The position numbers and the translations under genes were made by a program. The notes below the pieces were generated by a model. It had not been told where the DNA came from and searched no databases. It saw nothing but the letters and a program-made list of their open reading frames with translations. Below, in pieces: positions 11,701 through 23,700 of a stretch of 64,000 bases of DNA. Position 1 is the stretch's first letter; each line of letters begins with the position of its first letter. This DNA comes from Phyllostachys edulis. Its lineage: Eukaryota > Streptophyta > Magnoliopsida > Poales > Poaceae. Where the stretch lies: contig CM070563.1 of NCBI GenBank assembly GCA_036346405.1, forward strand, positions 33,779,298 through 33,843,297. The letters run 5' to 3'.

Positions 11701-14700
11701 CATCGCAATCAATCACAAAATCCTTTGTAAAATCAAGGAGCTGAAGGACCGGTGCTGACGAAATGGTCTGTTTTAGAGTGTCAAAAGCAACTGAAGCCTC
11801 CGCAGACCATTGAAAACTTTCTTTGCAGAGTAATCTGGTAAGCGGCGCCACAACATGGCCAAAATCCTGGATAAATTTGCGATAATAGCCTGCTAGTCCC
11901 AAGAATCCACGCAAACATCGGACGTTGCGAGGCTGCAGCCAATCAAGAACTGCCGAGACTTTTATTGATTCATAATGCTTGTCTTTCAATTACAGAACCT
12001 CTGAACTCTTTATATAGTGCTAGAGTCGGATTGATATCTAACTCTAACAGTCCTACTTAGGGGTGAAAACGGATCGAATATGGAAGGATAATGGTTCTGC
12101 CATATTTGTTTTCATTTTTTTCCGGATCCGGATACGAATACGAATATCCCGATACGAATACGGATACAAATAATATTGAATATGAATACGGAGCGAATAC
12201 GAATTGAAACGAATATAATCGCGGATATTTTTCGGAACATGAAAACCCTTTAAATTGTATGCTAGAAATTAATGAAAACATATAACTAGTTTATTTGATG
12301 CAAACATCCATGAATTGTTCATATTTCCAGCAACCACACATAACATTGGCACTAGCAAGCTGCATTAACTAGTTCATCACAAACATAACACTTAGTTTAC
12401 TATATTTAGCTCATAAGTCATAACTCACAAAGTCACAAGTCATCACACTGTAACATCCCAAAGTATGTTATCAAAAATAAAATAAAGTCAATTATTGAAC
12501 TCTTACTATCCTAAACCTTCTATAGTTGAACTTCCCGAATCAACCTGTCGTTTATTCCTTCGCTGGTATTGAATACCGACAAAACTGTTCGTAACACAAT
12601 TCTACTAGCCTTTCAATTTAATGGAAAATTCATTTCCCATCTCAAAAAAATCAGGCATTTGTTTAGCTGTATTCTTTCTGAGTTCTCTTATTCTCATAAT
12701 TTGCATAAGACTGCATATAACTTTCATCAGAATGCACACCCGACTAGTTAACTGAATATTACAAAATTATAGCTAACCATTGCAAACTACACTTTCAATA
12801 CAACATTAGAACAAGGTCTTTTAAAGATTAAGAAAGAAAATCATTAAATGTAATCTATAAATACTTCAATAGTATTAACTAAATTAGGGTAGCCAAAAAT
12901 AACTTCATAAGAAAGAGCGTGCTTTTCATTTTGGTAGTTTCAGTTTAATTTGGTTTAGGAAGAATCAACAAAAGCAAGAAATATTGCAAATATACACAGT
13001 TGATTGTTAACACTCCCAACTCCCAAGCACATAAGCAGTATCAACAAAAGCACAAAATATTGCAAATACACACATAGTTGATCTTGTCAACGCTCGCAAG
13101 TACATAAAGGTACTAAGTAACAAATAAAATTAGTGCAAACCTAGCACAGGAAGAAAGAAGAGAAAATGAAGTGTAGGCCTAGACCTAAAAGGCCCAATAT
13201 TAAGGGACCACGAAACCAATATGTTAGATTATTGAGAAATTATTCCAGAACCAACCCTTGGATTGGCACCAGTATCAGTTTCCAACCAGTTCCCTGTGCT
13301 TCCGAACTTGGTAGGGTTTTACCTCCAACACCGAAACCCAACTCATCCAAAAACCAAAGAAATTTGTTCTTAAACCAGTCAAGATGGTAAATTATGAGTT
13401 GTTTTTTTCTGTTTTACTACAATATTATGAAACAATGTGTTTCTCTAAAAGAGTAATGTGAAAACTAACTTACTAACAGATTTACAAACTTTGATCAGCC
13501 AAACAATGGCACTTACACCTGATGACTTTCTCTTAGAAAGATATAAGGTACTTTACTGAACAAAACTCTAGTCTGGCTTATCTAGTGATTTTCTCATTCG
13601 GTCAGTCTTGTCATCATTGCATTGTGTACAAGTACAACCAAAGTGCTTGCAGACACAGAGATATATTCTCCGTCAATGACCTGTACTAGACTGATACATA
13701 CTAAATAGTACCCTTGCCATCCAGTTTATATAAAATACACTCTCTAGCACATAATCGAGAGTCAAGATAAGCATGACCAAAAGAGAAGTAAAAAATATAT
13801 AATATGGTATTACCTCTGATACCGACGTTAGTATAGCTGAAATTTTTTTATAAGCTGGATATGCACCACTCATAGCTCCGATATTTGACAAGATGGAAGT
13901 AGCCCATTCCTTGTCATGTATTGGATCACTCCATATAGGTCCTCCCATAACAAATTTATCGCCACATTCAGAACACTCTTGGGCCACAGTAGGGCAAAAA
14001 TTTGGTAAAGCAATATTCCTCTTATCCTGGATCAGAGGATCATATACATAAGCACAACATGTAAGACAATGAAACAGTACAAGAAAGAATACCTTTGAGT
14101 TAATTCTTCCAACATTCTGTAGGTGAAATGAATTGCATCCAACACATTGGTAGACATGTGCCAATTTGAGAGGTGAGCTTTTCACTGTGCTAGCCGAGCT
14201 GCATTTGAAAGAGGACAATCGTTAAGATCTATTCTGAGACATCAAATTATCATCATATCACAAATATCATATTCACCCTACAGAAAAGAATGTGTCAAGG
14301 AAAGGTAGAAGTAGGAAACAACGTGAAAATGCGCACAAAAACCCTGATGTAGAAATCCATGTGCACTGATATTATAGGAACTATATAGCGCTTGTGGCGG
14401 ATCGCATGCGACTGCAAGACAAACAAGAAAAATGAAAGGATGGATCGTTATAATGACAATAAGAGAACAAGAGACTAACTCAAGTCTTACCTCAATGCAG
14501 GCAAGAAGAATCCTCAGGGCCATCTCATGGCAGTGTTTACCTCTTATCGGATAAGAACCATATCTGCAGGTGGAGACTACTGGCATAGTAAGAACTAAAT
14601 GATGTGCCCATGCGGTTGCTAATTGATATTAAAGTATAAAACTGACTTGGAAAAACAAACTTCTGCATTGCCCCCAGCAAGCACTGCCATGTCTGTAGCT

Positions 14701-17700
14701 GAGCACATCAAGATACCACCATCTGCAACACATTGAACTGCTGAATCAAGGAATGCTGCTGGTGATCCATAAGGATCAAGGTCAACCTGATTCAGCAAGT
14801 ATATAGGACATTAATACGGCATGAAATGGATGCATATTTTCCTTCAACTTGAGGGAAATTGGGTCACGTGCAGATGACAATATATGAAGAGGACATTAAA
14901 TGATTTTAAAAATTTACTACAATCAAGTAAGCAGTGTTATCTAGTCGTCCAGTCAGCCGGCGGCGCTCGACTGGAGCCACCGGCTCGACTAGTTGAACAA
15001 GTCGAGCGACTTGCTATCGACTGGTTTACTTGAATCGACTAGTCGTCGACTTGGAGAGACCAGTCGGGCGACATGTCTGCGAGCGCGGGAGAGGGCGCTA
15101 GCACAGGAGAGGTCGCACCCGAGATGGGGACGGTGGCCCAGCGTCAGGATGAAGAAGGTCTTGCCGTCTTGGACTCTTGGGAACCCTAGCATCCACCGCC
15201 GCTAGTTCCTTTCTCCACCCTCCTGGTTCCAGCATCCGTCGCATTCGCCCCAGGCTCAGGCCACCGAGCCGTCGCCTTCGCACCTAGCTTAGCCCGCCGA
15301 CGTCGTCGCCTTCGCCCCTAGCCTCCACCTCCAGGTTTGTCTCCCTCCATCCCTTTCCCCTCAGATCTTTCATCTCTCTCTGTTTTGCTGCCCTACTGCT
15401 CTGTTTTGCAACCCGGAGGCCAAGCCGCCACAGCTTGTTCTTGCCTCCGCCCTCCTGGTTCCCTCCCTTCCGATTTTGTGTAATGCCTCAACATTGAAAT
15501 TAAATTTAAATTTGAATTCAAATTAGAATGCAACATCCCTTTTCCTTCTACCTCAGGACCACATGTTGATCCTTCATTACCGGCTAGCTATTTGAAGTAG
15601 TATCCTCTTCCATGAATCATAATAATATGAGAATGTATAGCATGAGTACATAGTACTAATTAACCAAGCGTTCAGAACTAGCTAGGTAGTAGTACGTACA
15701 CTGCAAGGCACAAGTGCAATGCATGTGCATCCAGACTAGCTAACCACATTAAGTATTTACTTGGAAGGTAAGAAAGAAGAGAAAAAAAAAAAGAAGAGAA
15801 AACCAAGCCTATGTTGTACACGGCGACTTGTCGAGTCGACCACGGCTCGTGAGGGATTAAATAGCGCCGCCTGCTCCTGCGCCTGTTACTCCGTCGCCCA
15901 AAACTCTAGCTAGCCTAGCCCTCCGCCGCCGTCGCTGCAGTTGTTGAGAAGCCACTGTCGCGCCGAGCGCCACCGTCACCGCCCATGCTGGCTCGCCGCC
16001 TCCAAAGAATGCCTCCTGCCTCCTTCCTGCGGATCTTTGCGTGCGTGCGTGTGTTGATCTGCAAGCTTTCATGCGTGCAAAGTTACTGCTTGCTAGTTGC
16101 TGCCCTAGCGTTTTCCAGCCGTTGCTGCTTGCTAGTTCGTGTGCGTGCTGCCTTGCCGCTGCTTGTTGCTGCTGCTAGTAGATGTGTTCTAGGGCAAAGG
16201 AGAAGCATGAAGGCAGGAAAGGAAGAGAGAAGAAAGGGAAAGGAATAAAGAAGAAATAGAAGAGAAGGGAAGGGAGAAGAAGAATAAAAGGAGAGGGCTG
16301 CAACCAGGAAGAGAAGGAAGGAGAGGGAAGGAGGAAGGACCTAGGGCCATGGTCATTAAGGCATCGCCTAAGCGTCGCCTAAGCGGTAAGGCGCTACGGT
16401 GGGTCAAGGCGTTGCCCCCGCCTTGCTGCGCATGCCTATGGCGTCCGTCACGCGCCGCCCCCTCCTCTGGTTCGGTGGTTGCTCGTCGTGCGCCACCTCG
16501 GCGCCTCCTCCCCACGATTCCCCGTTGCGCGGCTCCTCCTGGCTCCTCGTTGCCATACACACATGTAACATATACATAAGCTTGGACTGATGCTTGCTAT
16601 TATGTGTTCATCTCGCTTGCTTGGACTGATGCCTTAGCACCTTAGGATGTGTGTAAGGCATCATCTCGCCTCACGCCTTAGCGCTTAAAAGGTGTGAGAG
16701 GGGTGGGTCGCCTCACCTCGCCTTACCGCCTTAATAACCATGGATAGGGTTTAGGATCCGTTCAAGTTCGTTGTCGGTTTTGCGTGGGTAACGATCTGAT
16801 AATCCCTAGATTGATCCTAGAGTAATGATTATTCATGTGGTAGATTGGTTTGGTCATAGGAGATAGATGTTGTGTGATGCCTTAGTTCGTTAAACTATGC
16901 TGCAGAATATTGTGAGGGGAATTAAGGGTATTTACGTTCTGATTCAGGTGTTTGGATAGTTAGAAAAGATGTGGGGAATTGCATTAGCTTTCCAGGAAGG
17001 TCTAGAACAATAAATTTGGAGTTGTGAGCGAAAAGTTATGGCCTCGGGAAGGTCGCTATCCAGAAAATGGTCATCAGTGGCAATTGTCGCATAGATGAGC
17101 TAATTAGACACCGTAGATGGAATAATTTAATTATTATCAAAACTTGAACAATCTAGATAATTCTTAGTAGTTTTCAGAACTACCATTGTTTGCTACTTTC
17201 AAGTTATATAAAAATAGATATGAAAATGTGAAGTAGACTGTTCTGGCAGATTCTTGGATAATCTTTTGAGGTTGGAAACGAGGAACTAAACAGAGAATTC
17301 AGAGGTTTTGCATAACTAGAAAGTTGTAGATAATTCTGTGGGGTTTCCTGAAAATATATATTTCACTATGTTTGGAGTTCATAGGAGGGAGTTAGGGTCA
17401 TTTTACTACCGTGATGGCGGGTAGGGCATCCGGTAAATTTAAAATGAAGGTGTCGGTTTTGCATATAGGTGAGCTGACGATTTGTTCAATGTATTAGTGA
17501 TGTGATGGTATGTGTTTGAATGTATTTTAATTGCTTAACCAGGGAGTTGCCTCAAACACTGTGCCACCATTGCGTCACCCAGTCCATAGAAGTTAAAGAG
17601 GCAAGTGCTTGGTAGAACAGTAAACAATAGGTGGTTGTCGTTATCTTGTTGATTTATTACCATGTGATTTAATTATGCTTTTGTTACGTTTATTTACTTG

Positions 17701-20700
17701 CTATGGTAATATTGATGAAAAGAATAAGATTGTGTTAATGATGCAATTACCATGGGAACGATATGGTAAGATTAATATTGCTTAATGAACTATTGCATTA
17801 TTCACTTACATAGGGGCCAGAGTGGTGAGTAGGGACGGCAACGGGGCCATTCCCTGATGGAGAGCGGTTGATGAATTTTATTTGGTTAGTGGTTACAATG
17901 CAGTTGACGTGCTTCCATCTGTTTTATTTGTTCCATAAAGCAATTATTTGTTCTCCCGACTATTGAACTATTTTTGCTATTGTGAGGGTTATTAATTGGC
18001 AAGGTTGACATTTTCATGGCAGTTCTATCTGTTGGAATGAGACTTAATCTATTCCAATAGGCCAAAAGGCTAATATATTATGTACAGGGTAGGTCAATAT
18101 GCAAAGAACACCCTAAGCTATATGCATATCTAACACCCCCCTCAAACTCATGGTAGATCAACAACACTAAGTTTGGAGAGGTAGAAACTATGCTGAACTC
18201 TAGTCTACGCCTTGATGAGGAAATCTGCTAACTGAAGCTCCGAAGGCACATACTGAAGAGCAATAACTTGATCTTGCACCTGCAATCTCATATACGAAGC
18301 ATCTAATCCAATATGCATGGCGAGCTCATGCTTCACTAGATCTCAAGCAATGCTGATTGCATTAGTATTGTCTGATAAGAGAGAAGTCGGTGTAGAAACT
18401 GAAACATCGAAATCCTCAAGTAGCCACCGAAGCCAGGTGATCTCAGCTATCGACGACGCCATGGCTTTCAACTCAGCCTCAGCACTCGAACGGGAAACGA
18501 GAGTCTGCCTCTTGGTCTTACAAGCAATCAGAGAGCAACCAAGAAAAAAGCAATAGGCAAAAAGAAACCAGCTATCAGAATGATCGCTAGCCCAGGTCGC
18601 ATCAGAGTACGCCTAAAGCTGTAGAGAACTAGAACGAGGGAAGAAAACACGACAGGTGATAGTCCCGCGAAGATATCGCAGAATACGAAGGTGACTGTAG
18701 TGGAGTTGAGTAGGAGCAGAGGCGAACTGACTCAGGATGTGAACTAGGTGAGAAATGTCAAGTCGAGTGATCCAAAGGTAGACGAGGCTCCCGACAAGAT
18801 GGCGGTAGCGAGTGGGGTCCTCAAGAGGCTTACCATTAGTAGGCCGAAGGTAAACACCAAGCTTCGTAGGAGTATCCATCACGCGCAGATCAGTGAGATA
18901 AGCACGAGCAAGGATATCCTGAATGTACTTCTCCTAGGAGAGGTAGTAGCCCTCAGGTGTAGAAATGATCTCAATCCCAAGGAAGTAACGAAGAGGACCC
19001 AAATCAAATATCAAGAACTGCTCACTGAGACGCTCCTTCACAAAGGCAATGTACTGAGTCATCTCCAGTAATGATCATATCATTCACATATACAAGGAGC
19101 GTCCGACCCCGAGGAGAGGTATGTACAAAGAGGGCAGGGTCGTGATCACTGGCGGAGAAGCCAGTAGTAGTGACAACAGAAAAGCGATCAAACCAAGCAC
19201 GAGTGGCTTGTTTGAGCCCATAGAGAGAGCGACGAAGGCGACAAATCATACCATCAGGGACAGAATACCCAAGGGGCAATTACATGCAGACCACCTCACG
19301 CAGCTCGCCATTAAGAAAGGCATTCTTAACGTCCAACTGAGAGATGGGCCACTGTCGAACAGAGACCACAGCAAGGAGAGTGCGAACAGTGGTCATGTGA
19401 GCAACAGGAGCGAAAGTCTCATCGTAGTCACGACTGTGCTCCTGCTGAAAACCACGTGCCACAAAACGAGCCTTGTAGCACTCAAGGGATCCATCCGAGC
19501 GAGTCTTGATCTTGTACACCCACTTGCACGTGATAGGAATAACACACGCAGGTAAGGGCACAAGATCTCAAGTGCTAGTACGCTCCAAAGTAGCAATCAC
19601 CTTAGACATCGCGAGCTGCCACTCAAGGTGAGTAGCAGCCTCACGGTAGGTCTTAGGCTCAGAAAGAGAAGCCGCTTTGAAGCCGTAACGCTCAGGAGGC
19701 CTAACAGTGCGGCGAGCACGAAGATCGTATATGAGAGGAGAAGGTGGAGCAGGACCCAGCAAGGACGGTGAAGAACTAGAAACTGGGCCTAGCAAAGGCG
19801 AAGGCTTAACTGGAGAAGTAGGCCGAGGACGGCGAGAGTAGTATAGGGGAAAGGGTGGAACCTCAACAAAAGAGCTGGAATGAAAAACCGGAGGAGAGGG
19901 AAGCGAAGAAGGTGGAGACGAAAGTGGAACATGAGTGGAAAACTAAGTGTCAGGAAAAGTCAGAAAGGAGATCGACTCAACAAGAGAATCTGAGCTGACA
20001 ATAGAGGGACTAGGGTAGTAAGCAATAGGGTCATAGTAGCGACAACCCTTATGCTTAAGACTATAGCAAAGAAAAACACACTCGACTGACTAAGCAGTCA
20101 GCTTGATGCGCTCACAAGGTGGAAGAAGGACGAAGCAGACACAGCCGAAACAACGAAAGTGACTGTACTCGGAAACCCGACCGTAGAGACGCTCAATAGG
20201 AGTAGAACCCTAAAGAGAAGTGAAAAGCTGCATGTTGATGAGGAAAGCAGCAGTGGAGACAGCCTCGGCCCGAAAGTGAGGTGGAACAAAAGAGGCAAGC
20301 ATGAGAGCACGAGCTGTCTCAAGTAAGTGACGATACTTACGCTCAGAGATACTATTCTGAGCGTGAGCACCAAGGCAAGAGTACTGGGGAAGAGTACCCT
20401 GCTCAGCGAGAAAGTGACGCAAAGCAACAGATAGGTACTCGCCAGCATAATCAGCACAAAAAGCACGAATGGTCGAATCAAACTAAGTGCGAACCATGGT
20501 GGTAAACCTTTGGTAAATAGAAAGAACCTGACTACGAGAGGACATGAAGTAGATCCAAGTATGACGAGAATAATCATCAATAAAGATCACATAGTATCGA
20601 TGACCCCCTTTCAAAACGAAGGGAGCTGGACCCCAAACGTCAGTGTACAAGATCAAAAGGACGAGCCGAGACAGAATAACTAAAGGGATTGGGGAGCTGC

Positions 20701-23700
20701 AGCTGCTTGCCAAGCTTGCAACGCATACAAGGTAAAGAGGTGTCACCAAAAACAGAATTAAGACCACCATGACCTACTAAAGACGACAATCGCAATCCAT
20801 GGAGATGACCCAACTGATGGTGCCACTGAGCAAAGGAAGCAGTAGAGGACGCAACAAAAACAGAGGTAGGTGTAGTGACTAACTGGCAGGTGGAGACAGC
20901 GGAAGGAAAGTGTAGCCAATCGACCTCCCAAATGTTATGAATATTGTGTATGTATTGAAGAGCCCCAATGGACAATATATATAAGGTACAAAAGGAACAC
21001 AAGACTAAACCCTAATACAGGGGAAATACCACTAATACCCTTAACACCCCCCTCAAAAGCAATGTGTATGCTACATTGCATTTGGAAAGGGTCAACACTA
21101 CAAAAGTAAAAATCCGAAGTCCGAGTCTTGATAATGTCGTCGTAGCATGCAGCTCTTAGAAAATATGTCGAGTATCAAAAGATCCCTTCCCATCCGGAGT
21201 CGTGCGACAGCCCATATAGCACAAGGTGGAGGGACTGAGAAAGTACAAGCAAACGGGAGCAAAGACGACCGCGACAACACGACGAAGAAGAAGATGAAAC
21301 CGACATGAAGAGAGAGCTTGTCAAATCAAGCCAAATAGGAATAGATAGAAGCATGGCGGCACAGATCGAAACCCAAGGCGACCGCGACGCAGTGCACAAA
21401 AAGCGCAATAGAGGCGCAGTGCGGAAGAAGCGCGGCGGCCTTAGAAGCTCGGGGTGGCGGCTAAGAGAGAAACGACGGTATCATAACAACTGCTACGATC
21501 TACACGCGGCTCAGAAAGGAGCAGGAGCGGCGGTTGCTGCTATGCATAAGGCAATTCCTATGCTTCTATGACTGACAATAAATCTGTGGATTCGCATGGC
21601 TTAGACGAACTCAAATATAGAGAGTTACGGACTTGGATGGACGCAACAGAAGAAAACGACACAAATGAGCGTCAGATTAATTAGCAGCAGCATGTAACCG
21701 AAACTAGCAGCAGCAAAACCCAATCTCAATCTCCACTTTCCACCGACAAAGAAGAATAAAGATGTGCGCGATGGCGTGCTTATCCATTGATGCCTCTAGA
21801 TCCATCTGCTCACGTCTCTCCTTAATTTCCCTTTACACACACCCCGGGCTGCATTAACCGTGGAAGCATCCACCACCTTCTCCATCAAAACAAATGTACG
21901 CTATGCCCACAAGGCGGCCAAGAGTACATCCATCCGAGGAACCGGAAAGTAAAGCTCACTAGCTTGATCTGCAAGACCAAGAAAGGAGGGCGGCGGTGGA
22001 GGCTCGGGAGGCGGCGGCAAGAAGAGGAGCTTCGGATCCGGCGGCGTCGGCGACGAGAGACCGGCAAGACTTTCGAAGCGAGAGCCCTGATCCATCTTCT
22101 CGAGCCTTCGATCCGTCGTCATTCGCTAGCCCACCGAGGAAGACGGATCCGAGCGGTGGCGACAAGGGCGCCTGTCTGGGCTGGGCGGAGCTTGAGGAGA
22201 GCAGAGGGAGGGCTCCAGCCGTCGGAGTTGAAGGGGACGACGCCCACGTCGAATTCGGCGACGGGATCTGGCATTGTCTTCTTCGGTGGCCTGGAGCAGA
22301 GGAGCTCCAGGCGATATCTTCTTCACCAAGACGGAGGATGCGGAGGCTTCGGCACCAAGAATCCAATGCTGGCAGATGGCGACTGCTAATCGGGACGGCG
22401 GCCGACGAAGATGCTGCTGCTTGACGACTACAACTAGGAGGAGGCCACCTCCCGGGAGTAGAAATTGCTCCTCCCGAGGGCAGAGCAGCGGAGGACAAGC
22501 GAAGGCTAGTAGGAGGCAGTGGTAGCTAACCTTAACCTTTGCTCTGATACCATATTATAAATATTGTGTATGTATTGAAGAGACTTAATGGGTAATATAT
22601 ATAGGGTACAAAAGGAACACAAGACTAAACCCTAATACAGGGGAAATACCACTAATACCCTTAACACCAAAGACACTACGAATCACGTCGCCGAGGGCTT
22701 GCACCAAGGAGAAACCCCGTGCAGCAGTCTTAGACACAACAAGAGTTGGACTTAAGAATAACATGATAGTCGTGATTGGTGATCAGACCGGCCAGCATAA
22801 GCTACATAGTAAGTTGGGGAACCTGAGAGACAGCAGGAATAAAGGTCCCCAATCTTGGTATAAATTGGTATCTAGAATAGTTTAGGTGACATTCTAGACT
22901 CAGTGTTTGGCCGAGGTATTACATTTTGTCTCCCTCCTTCATCCCGTCTATCTGTTTTGCTGCTCTTTTTTGCTGAATGCTCATTTGCTCTGTTCTGTAG
23001 TAGTGTAGTAGCAGCATGTACTAGTAGTAGTGTAGTAGCCCAAGTAGGAGCAGAGTATCAGTATTCAGTGGTAGTAGTAGGCTAGTAGCAGAGTAGCAGA
23101 TGTGGTGGTGGCGGTGGTGGCAGCTAGTATGAAGTATCATTGTTCAATAATCAATATGTCAATTGATTCCATTCATTCTTGATTTGCAGAGGCATCATGG
23201 CAGACCAAGTTCGGACGACCGAGAGTAGGGAGCAGTATGATCCATCAAAGGATCCTAAGTGGAAGGCGACTAAGTCCAAAGACCCAGCATGGGGGGTTGG
23301 AGAAGCGGAGAAATGCCCCAAAACAACCACAACCGTCATCAAAGAGATGCATGACCACTTGAAGAAGAATGCAAGGCAGAAACCCATTGAGCTGGATGAT
23401 GATGAAGCTAAAGGTGGAGGAAGTGATTTTGATGGTGCTGATGAAGAGGAGCCAGTTGAGCAACCACAAACACAAGCTATCGCCTCCCCTGTCCAACCAA
23501 GTTCTGGGAGAGCTCGTAAAAGGAAGCTATCGCTTTTGCTGCATAACAAAGAGTCAAAGCCTTACGTCTTTGCTTCTATACTTCGGAAGTCACCAGAAGA
23601 TGTTCGTGACAGGCATGCCAGAGCGGGGCTTTCTCAAACTACATTGTCAAGAAGGACCAAGGAAGAAAAGGAGATGGTTGAGATGCATGTTGCAGATTTT

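Larger units (their letters stand above)
9548..12596 (-). mobile_element. Reina-like Ty3/gypsy element with 5' internal deletion
   Basis: Both ends are LTRs (TGTTACGAAC...TTCATAACA on the minus strand) and the flanks carry a perfect 5-bp target duplication, CAATT at 9543-9547 and 12597-12601. The interior keeps RNase H, integrase and integrase-tail sequence, but gag, protease and most of RT are gone because the 5' LTR is fused straight to the RNase H region at about 11960. Its LTR is related to that of the small element at 34991-36645. Confidence 0.85.
8930..12640 (+). pseudogene. RNase H-like (RVT_3) pseudogene split by a gypsy insertion
   Basis: The segment at 9030-9543 encodes RWRPVAES, then GRLMDIQNALQAEAMACLQA, LADASNLVAELRLEE and a CNNVVHALAKFG segment. 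This is the RNase H-like domain of plant non-LTR-derived RVT_3 proteins (QAEA..CL.AL and TDASNLV signatures, with the Thr of TDAS changed to Ala here). The N-terminal third needs frame changes. The gypsy element 9548-12596 entered the last codons, and the frame closes with a stop about 40 bases beyond it. It lies in TRM1 intron 10 on the opposite strand. It is a decayed retroposon piece, not a host gene. Confidence 0.65.
18030..22875 (-). mobile_element. Ty1/copia element, 5' end lost
   Basis: A short 106-bp 3' LTR (18030-18135, plus-strand TGTTGGAATG...ATCTAACA) is followed by a polypurine tract (GAGGGGGG on the minus strand). Pol then runs upward: RNase H, RT, integrase and part of the region upstream of integrase. 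Sequence at 22672-22870 continues the same frame family beyond the nested element. No 5' LTR and no gag were found, and the upper boundary near 22875 is approximate. The short LTR fits Ale-type Copia, but that is tentative. Confidence 0.8.
15479..22923 (+). mobile_element. Solo LTR (gypsy, Tekay-like) inside the hAT element
   Basis: It begins TGTAATGCCTCAACATTG at 15479 and ends GGCCGAGGTATTACA at 22923, with a perfect 5-bp target duplication TTTTG at 15474-15478 and 22924-22928. No internal gypsy sequence remains, so it is a solo LTR. It is interrupted by a small hAT element (16348-16742) and a Copia element (18030 to about 22875). Its own length would be about 2.2 kb, close to the 2.48 kb solo LTR at 55419-57899. 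Confidence 0.8.

Noticed and set aside
13673..14586. Two separate minus-strand ORF genes of 181 and 102 codons
   Set aside because: They are TRM1 exons read through their introns. The splice sites and conserved motifs show the true structure.
21959..22498. 179-codon minus-strand ORF as a host gene
   Set aside because: It lies fully inside a short-LTR element, is compositionally biased (Ser/Pro/Ala), and equal-length ORFs overlap it on the other strand.
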